Assembly: GCA_027575765.1 (NCBI GenBank)
Contig: JANBPT010001103.1
Span: 1 to 14,553 of the forward strand
Source: Tieghemiomyces parasiticus
Lineage: Eukaryota > Kickxellomycota > Dimargaritomycetes > Dimargaritales > Dimargaritaceae
Length of the DNA stretch: 14,553 bases
Reading direction: 5' to 3'
Under the pieces are notes generated by a model that was given only the letters and a program-made list of their open reading frames with translations, searched no databases and was not told the origin of the DNA. This document shows, one piece after another, positions 8,996 to 14,553 of the stretch (within the stretch, counting starts at the first letter, position 1; each line of letters starts with the position of its first letter). The translations under genes and the position numbers were made by a program.

Positions 8996-9919
8996 TCAGT
9001 CAATTGGGCCGTCTTCATCGGCAAGTAACGCAAAGTCGGGCCTTCCCAAGGAGAGACAACCAAGGGACAAGGCCCGGTTAGAGTTGAATGGCGGAGAAAG
9101 GGGGCTGGATTCCGAGTGTGAAAGAGGTGGGGATAGTAGAGAAGATTTCGGCCGAATCAGATCCTCGCCTTGTGTCTCAGAAGCAACCGAGGAGTACAAA
9201 TAATTGCGGGTCGCAGTACGGTAGAGGTCATTCTCGCTAGCCAGGGCAGCGCAGCGGGCTGTAAGCGCGTCATAGGAGGCTATGTACCTGGCAATGACGT
9301 CCGAATAGTCGTGCATCATGTCAGCTTGCTCTTTTTTGGCTGCAACGGTTTTATCCATCAGGGCGCAGTATTTGTCTTCGAGGTGGCCAATATCGGATTG
9401 GGCCAACTCTAACTCCCTTTCAAGGCGCTCGCTTTCCGCGCGCGCGGTGGCAGTGGCCTGGGACTGAATATGGAGCTTGATTAGCAATAGGCGATTACTG
9501 GACTCGACCTCATCTATGCGACACTTCATGGTGGCCAGTTCGGCCTGGAGATAGGTGGTCTGCACAAGGTCGCTGGTGGCCACGGGTGTGTCCACCGGGG
9601 GCCCGGAAGAGACGGCCTTTAACCGCTCAATTGGGGCCGCGAGCGTCGCGATCTGGTTATGAATATATTGGTATCCGCACTCCGATTTGGACACTTCAAG
9701 CGTTTCGAAGGGGGTAGGCCCGATACCATTGGTTGGGCTGGCGGATGGTGGGAGTGGTGGTGGCAGCCTGACTGCGAGGTTGTCAACCACGCTAGAGGTG
9801 CGCCGGGAATCCCGACGCCAGCCGGCGAGCCCAGCGGAGTCAAATACCCGACCGGGCCGTGTTTTCCAGGACAACTGATCCCACTTGTACTTTACGGTAC
9901 GAGGCGAGTGGGTATCCAT
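8996..9919 (-). CDS. hypothetical coiled-coil protein, 307 aa
   Basis: A single open frame ends in TGA at 8998-8996. The frame extends 15 codons upstream to a GTG, but the first ATG is at 9919-9917 with A at -3, so I start there (MDTHSPRTVKYKWDQLSW). There is no signal peptide or membrane segment. Residues 1-50 are basic and polar. Residues 52-62 are a proline cluster (LPPPLPPSA). About residues 115-235 look like a coiled coil rich in Leu, Glu, Ala and Arg with heptad spacing (for example ARAESERLERELELAQSD at 159-176). The C-terminal tail has a doubled SPPLS-type motif (LLSPPLSHSESSPLSPPF at 261-278) and an acidic end (DEDGPID). It is probably intracellular, possibly a scaffold or cytoskeleton-associated protein, but I recognise no family. 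No intron is needed; a CAACAG just upstream of the ATG could be the acceptor of a leader intron. Its 3' end faces the secreted repeat protein gene. Confidence 0.72.
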   Translation of the reverse strand: MDTHSPRTVKYKWDQLSWKTRPGRVFDSAGLAGWRRDSRRTSSVVDNLAVRLPPPLPPSASPTNGIGPTPFETLEVSKSECGYQYIHNQIATLAAPIERLKAVSSGPPVDTPVATSDLVQTTYLQAELATMKCRIDEVESSNRLLLIKLHIQSQATATARAESERLERELELAQSDIGHLEDKYCALMDKTVAAKKEQADMMHDYSDVIARYIASYDALTARCAALASENDLYRTATRNYLYSSVASETQGEDLIRPKSSLLSPPLSHSESSPLSPPFNSNRALSLGCLSLGRPDFALLADEDGPID

Positions 9920-12900
9920 AGTGTACTGTTGATAATGGCGCAGGTAATGGATAATGTAGGGCACAATGGAGCACTACACAGGGTTACTAGGAGGGGAGGA
10001 ACAACTGACGGCCGTTTAGTTAACGTAACAGTCAATAATCAACGGAGATATGGAAGTATGGGCTACCAAGCGATGTATAATTATGAAGTGGTGGAAAGAA
10101 GCGACCTGTTAGTATGAACGAGCAGTAGATGGGCTGGGCCCGACTTCAGGATGCATTTGGACAGAGGTGCGGAAGGTTTGATATAGCTGTAAAGAAGTAG
10201 TGGCGGACATCGCACAGACAGTGCCTTCGTATGGTTGAGGCCACACACACAGCCTCACCAGAGCACATTGGGTTACCTCCGTCCTCCCCAAGGGAGTTGC
10301 ACCGCACTGCCGCAATTCGAGCCAGGGTTGTGTATGGGTAAGTCTGGCTCGGAAAGCATAGGTATGCGCTGAAGTGGAAGGCGTAGCTGCTTTCCATGCC
10401 GAATTTATGCCAGCCACCCTTCCTCTGCAGTGGATGAATCTGTTCGAATCGCTCCCAACCATGCCAGCCAACTCCCCTCGCCAGATATGCGCGCTCGGAC
10501 TGATTGACGGGGAGTGCTGTCCTAAAAGGGACACCGCCCGGTCAAGATGGCGGTTGAAAGGATGACCGCAGGCTGAGGTGTTGCCCAACCCACACTAGAA
10601 ATTTGTCGTGGGTGGTCTGCTGGTACACTCTTGGATTCTCGCGGCTAACGGTCTGAATCGAAGTCTGATTAGATAGCCGGAGAGGCCTGCAGGTGAAATG
10701 GTAGGGCATGGAAGGTAGCTTCAGGCTGCACTGAATGGCCGGCGCTGTACCTAATGCTGGTGGGGAGCTGGTTATAGACGGTTACAACAGTGCAGCCCCC
10801 ATTCCAACCCTCAAGGCCGTTGCCTTGGTTCTTTATTACACACAGTGCCCTTGGTCGACAGCGAAAATTGACTTGCTTTGTGACTGTGATACCCGATTAT
10901 GTGTTGGGACTGTTCAGCAGGTCGGGACGGAGATCCGAATGCACTGAGGGTAGAGACCTGGGGTTGTGCCCCCTTCCGGGTTTACCCGACAAGCTTCAGG
11001 TCACCAGGCCACCTCGATTTTCGGCGTAGGCTGGTGAATGAAAAATAATAATAATTTACGAGGGGCAGGGATTGGAAGGCCCAAAATTGTCATCGACACG
11101 GCGTACCACAGGCGGTGGAAAACCTGCAGCGACAAGGTGTCTCGTCTGGCTGGGCACCGGGGGTGTGGTAGGCCGGTGTCGCACGGTCAGGTGTACCCCA
11201 CTTGCATCTGCGCGAGTAGATATGGCTGTGTGGATTAGATCCAGGTCTGCGTTCCATGGAAGCTTTGCAGGTGATTGATTGGGGGGCTCAAGGCGGACCC
11301 TGTATGCATGCGGAGGCCGCCGGGTGGCCGAACTGGGTAGCCCGGGGGGTGTAGGGGGAGGCTGACAGCCAAGTCACGAACCCTGCATCCGCAGCCCCAG
11401 TCTGCCAGTCACAGCAGTAATTAACAATGAATGGAGCCAGGACCCCACTCTACTGCCCACGTTCAATAAGCATCCCCCACGCCCTAGTACCCCACTTGGC
11501 CCTGAGAAGGGGTGAAGGGAGGAAATGGGGGTGGCTAGCCTGTTAACTGGCAGTACCGGCACCGCTTTCCCGAGCGAACCGCAGAGAAGGCGGCAGAACA
11601 ATCAGCGCTGCTTTGAACAACGCTCCCCCCCCCTTCCTCTAGCGAGGGCTACGGCATAGCGCTGCGTCGGCCAGAGAGGTAACGGTACAATCCACCGCAT
11701 AGATCCGACATGACCCGGCTTGACGTATTGTCATGTATGCGGGTAGATACTCTCCCTACTCGCAAACCTGCTGAACTCTCAAGTGACACCGGCCATCGGA
11801 AAAGCGCGCATACCTTGTTTACGCCTCCATCAGCGGGTGTTCGCTTACCAATGCCGTGTATAGACGCCCTCTGTAGCCCTCAACTCACCGACCCCGTTTT
11901 CCTGTACGTTCCCTGCCGTTGCCCGATTTGCATGTCCGTTATTCCTAGGGCAGCTGCCACAAGCCCTTTCCCTCCCTCTTTCAAGTCCCTAAGGCTGGGT
12001 GGGTTGGCGCAAGGTCTCAAGGGTAACGCCACTGACGCAGGAACGCCCCAAGCTGTTTACTCATTTATAAAGACACCTCAGGCGCCTACGGCAGACGATG
12101 TCTACGTAATCATACGCCTCGCACAGTGTCCTAGCGCGCATCTTTTTCTCTAGTTGTTGTATGCCCACTGTCGCCACCTCCTCCTCCCTCCACTTCGCCA
12201 CGGCATCCGGCTGTGCTCTCCCCCGTCACTGCTGAGCCCCGTCCCTCTCTCTATGCCCTCAGTCTTTATTCGACGTATACATTGTCTCTTGCCGGTCCAC
12301 GCGCCCGCCTTCCACGCCACTACCAGCACAACGTAGACAACATCCCTCCACACTTATCATATCCGTCAACCCGCTTGGCTACATATCTTTTCCCCTCTCG
12401 TCTTCGTAGTCACTCGCCTGCACTAGAGGACCTTTTGTAACTAGCGTTGCCCCGTCAGCTCACGACTTTAACCTTTTATTATCCCCCCTCAGCCCACGGC
12501 ACCATCTCTTTAGCCTCTCAGCGTGTCTACGCCGCATTGCCTTCTGACAAACACCGCCGGACACCACTTCACTAGCAAGAGGTTTCACTCGTCATCGCCC
12601 CTCCACCCAGCCCGCTCACTTTCTCGGACCGGACATCACTTTTTTTTCTTGTGGGTTCCATCTGCCTGTCCTCACCATCCCAACTCCCTAGACATTGCGT
12701 CAGTTTCCACGTTTTACCCTAGATTACTTCGCACGTTTGACTGTCAGCACCCGCCACGCATCCCCGCTACCGCACACAGGGTCTCCTCACTAAGGTAAGT
12801 CACCTCCCCCCCTTCGCTTCTGCAAGGCCCCACTCCCCTTTGCTTTGCATAGCTGAAGGCTCCCCAAGCCAGCCTGGCTCCTTACTGTCGATGCGGTGAC

Positions 12901-13224
12901 CCGCTACACATTGGACAGGAACTGCTGTGGGGTGGCAGAGGGAGAAAGCGAATCTTTAGGTTGAATTGGCGGGCTTTCTCTGCTTGCCCCCCCCTTTACG
13001 TCACCCATCCACCGCCCACAAGTCGTCCGCGGGCGCCCTTCACACCGAGTCCCCCGCTCTTTTCAGGGGCTTCATGGGGGCACTGCGGCGCACCTTGGGT
13101 CGCCAAGTCCCTGAGTCGCTCCACCTTTGACGAACGACCGACTAACCTATAGTTCTGCTACTTGTCGTTCATCGCTATTTGTTATGCAGCTCCACCCATT
13201 TCCTCCCGCCCATTTCTCTGCACA
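9920..13224. other. divergent intergenic region with a strand-composition switch
   Basis: This stretch separates two divergently transcribed genes. From about 10000 to 11380 the plus strand is G-rich. From about 11620 to 13220 it is rich in C and T (for example 12170-12250 and 12480-12840). Each half is therefore pyrimidine-rich in the sense direction of its adjacent gene, as seen also upstream of NDUFS5. The switch zone at 11380-11700 is a reasonable place for a boundary between two promoter domains. Open frames at 10109-10588 minus, 11710-12153 plus and 12523-12798 plus show no recognisable protein and are treated as chance products of the skew. Confidence 0.5.
12795..13066 (+). other. possible 5' UTR intron of the DUF2408 gene
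   Basis: A consensus donor GTAAGT at 12795-12800 (preceded by AAG) and a strong pyrimidine-rich acceptor CGCTCTTTTCAG ending at 13066 bracket 272 nt. That is close in size to the coding introns of the same gene (166, 258 and 162 nt). If spliced, the leader would contain a short upstream open frame from the ATG at 13074. No clear branch point was seen, so this is tentative. Confidence 0.3.
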
Positions 13225-14553
13225 ATGCCCCAGCACATCAGCCTCGAGGAGTCTCGGGTGTTGGAGAACCTGGTCTCCATACGTCACCGGCTCAGCCGCC
13301 TCAAGAAGGACCAGAAAAGCTACTATCGCGAGGAGGATGTGGTTTCTCTCTACGACGAACTCTGCCAGCAGGTCGCCCGGCTACGCGAGGTCCGCGAACA
13401 GGAGAGCCACGATAACGACCAGTATCGCAACCGTGTTGATGATGTGATTGATGATATCTACCAGCTGTTTTCCCTGTTCTACCTTGCCCTGGGCAAGAAC
13501 CGAGAGGTGCCCGCCACCTATGTCCAGCTGGTGACCATTAAGGTGAGCTTACCCATACAAACTCACGGAAAGTGTTACCCATGTGTCACCAGTAGCGGTT
13601 TAGAGACTGCCAAGTCAGCGCCTACGGCTTGCTATTATACTACACCCCCTCCCTGACCACCTCATTGCACACATTCAAACACAACCCCACCACTTGTCTC
13701 CACTATAGCAAAATCTGGAACTTCTCAGCGAAATCGACGTGTTCAAACTTGGTAAGTATGGGTGGGATTAGCGTTATCCTAGTCACCTATGGTTTGACTT
13801 GGCTGACGGATAGCCAAGGGCAGGAAATTGGAAGGCGCCCCGCTTTAGTATCCAGTCCTCTGACTGCCCTGACGCCCTTTACCTAGGTGATTGGGTACAG
13901 TGATGGCCCGTAGGCTCTGTCTCTTACTACAATTCCCCAGAGCGAATCTCGCTAGTAGTACGAGTCCCGTTACTTACCCACGGCCGCCCCCTCCCCTCCC
14001 TGGCCACAGATGACCTCCAACCGTACCGCAAACGCCTGGAGGCCCTGGAGAAGATCATCAACAACAGCGAGTCTCAAGAGAATAGTGGTTTCCAGCCCGC
14101 TCAGCTCAGCTACATTAGCAAGCGGCTCCGACAGTGCAGTAAGTGCTCCTTCAGCGTAGGATCTTTGCCATTATGTGCAGCGCAGCGCCCCACCGACCGT
14201 GACCCGCCTGCGCCGACTTACCCTGTCTGCCCTATGGCTCATCTCCTGTATCGATTTACCACTCTCCTTTTTATCACCCACGCCGGTCTGGGCCCTTCAG
14301 AACGTAAACTCGAAGAGCTGTGCCGCAGTGTCGAAGAGATCAGCCCCGAGTTAATCCCTATCCGCCGCCAACTCATCGAAATCCGCAAGCGGTTGGTGCT
14401 GCTGTCGACGCAGAAGCACTTCGATGCTAGTAGCATACGTGAGGTCCAGGTGCAACTGCGCGAGATTGACAACAAGCGGGATGACGGCAAATTCCTAGCG
14501 GCCGACGGTACCATCCCTGCTGGCCAGGCCCAAGTGGTCGGTCTCCTGGAGCA
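13225..14553 (+). CDS. DUF2408 / UPF0662 family protein, four visible exons, 3' end beyond the window
   Basis: Exons are 13225-13542, 13709-13751, 14010-14138 and 14301 to the window edge. Donors are GTGAGC, GTAAGT and GTAAGT; acceptors are CTATAG, CCACAG and CTTCAG; intron phases are 0, 1 and 1. The joined frame is open and gives 247 residues so far. I start at MPQHISLEESRVLENL (A at -3); the frame is open further upstream but without an earlier ATG that fits. The product is charged and helical throughout, with no signal peptide or membrane segment. Features recalled from the DUF2408 family are visible: IRHRLSRLKKDQKSYYREED near the N-terminus, LELLSEIDVFKL spanning exon 2, and in exon 4 ISPELIPIRRQLIEIRKRL followed by EIDNKRDDGKFLAADG and a GLLE motif. 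The family is fungal; from memory it includes S. pombe SPAC30C2.08 and yeast YPL260W, and its biochemical role is not established. Members are usually several hundred residues, so roughly a third to a half is missing here. Confidence 0.85.

Noticed and set aside
10109..10588. 159-codon minus frame upstream of the coiled-coil gene
   Set aside because: The product looks like random sequence with scattered Cys, His and Pro. The G-rich plus strand makes long stop-free minus frames likely.
11710..12153. 147-codon plus frame in the divergent intergenic region
   Set aside because: No family, no signal or domain, and the local C-rich composition lowers stop frequency. Not strong enough to call.
12523..12798. 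91-codon plus frame rich in Ser, Pro and His
   Set aside because: It is produced by the pyrimidine-rich leader upstream of the DUF2408 gene and ends at a splice-donor-like site; no protein features.

Overview
The window looks like nuclear DNA of a fungus. Four protein-coding genes and the edge of one tRNA gene are visible, separated by long gene-free stretches. The fungal reading rests on three things. The right-hand gene belongs to the fungal DUF2408/UPF0662 family. Two genes are split by spliceosomal introns with GT(A/G)AG donors and AG acceptors, 145 to 258 nt long. A compact complex I subunit gene begins with the fungal-style N-terminus MSSGFG. Complex I subunits argue against the Saccharomyces lineage. 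I cannot place the organism further; an early-diverging (non-Dikarya) lineage is only a guess.

Layout, left to right. 1-70 (-): tRNA-Arg(ACG), cut by the window edge at its 3' end. 71-1300: nothing convincing. 1385-2019 (-): a three-exon gene for the twin-CX9C complex I subunit NDUFS5, about 81 aa, with a poly(A) signal at 1306-1311. 2020-6360: a desert of over 4 kb with no supported gene; it contains one Ser/His/Arg/Asn-rich open frame broken by two stops (about 4350-5011), possibly a decayed gene. 6562-8043 (+): an intronless gene for a 493-aa secreted protein with a long GNHG/GNHGGNG tandem array followed by a second array of seven 28-29-residue units. 8044-8995: gene-free, with candidate poly(A) signals and a short GA microsatellite. 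8996-9919 (-): an unrecognised 307-aa coiled-coil protein. 9920-13224: a gene-free divergent intergenic region whose strand composition switches from G-rich to C/T-rich near 11.4-11.7 kb. 13225 to the end (+): four visible exons of a DUF2408/UPF0662 gene that runs off the window.

The genes alternate in orientation (-, +, -, +), and nothing suggests an operon or a joint pathway: one is mitochondrial housekeeping, one is a secreted repeat protein, one is an orphan, and one is a conserved fungal cytosolic family. The least ordinary item is the secreted repeat protein, which carries two unrelated repeat architectures in tandem. No mobile element, CRISPR array or rRNA was seen.
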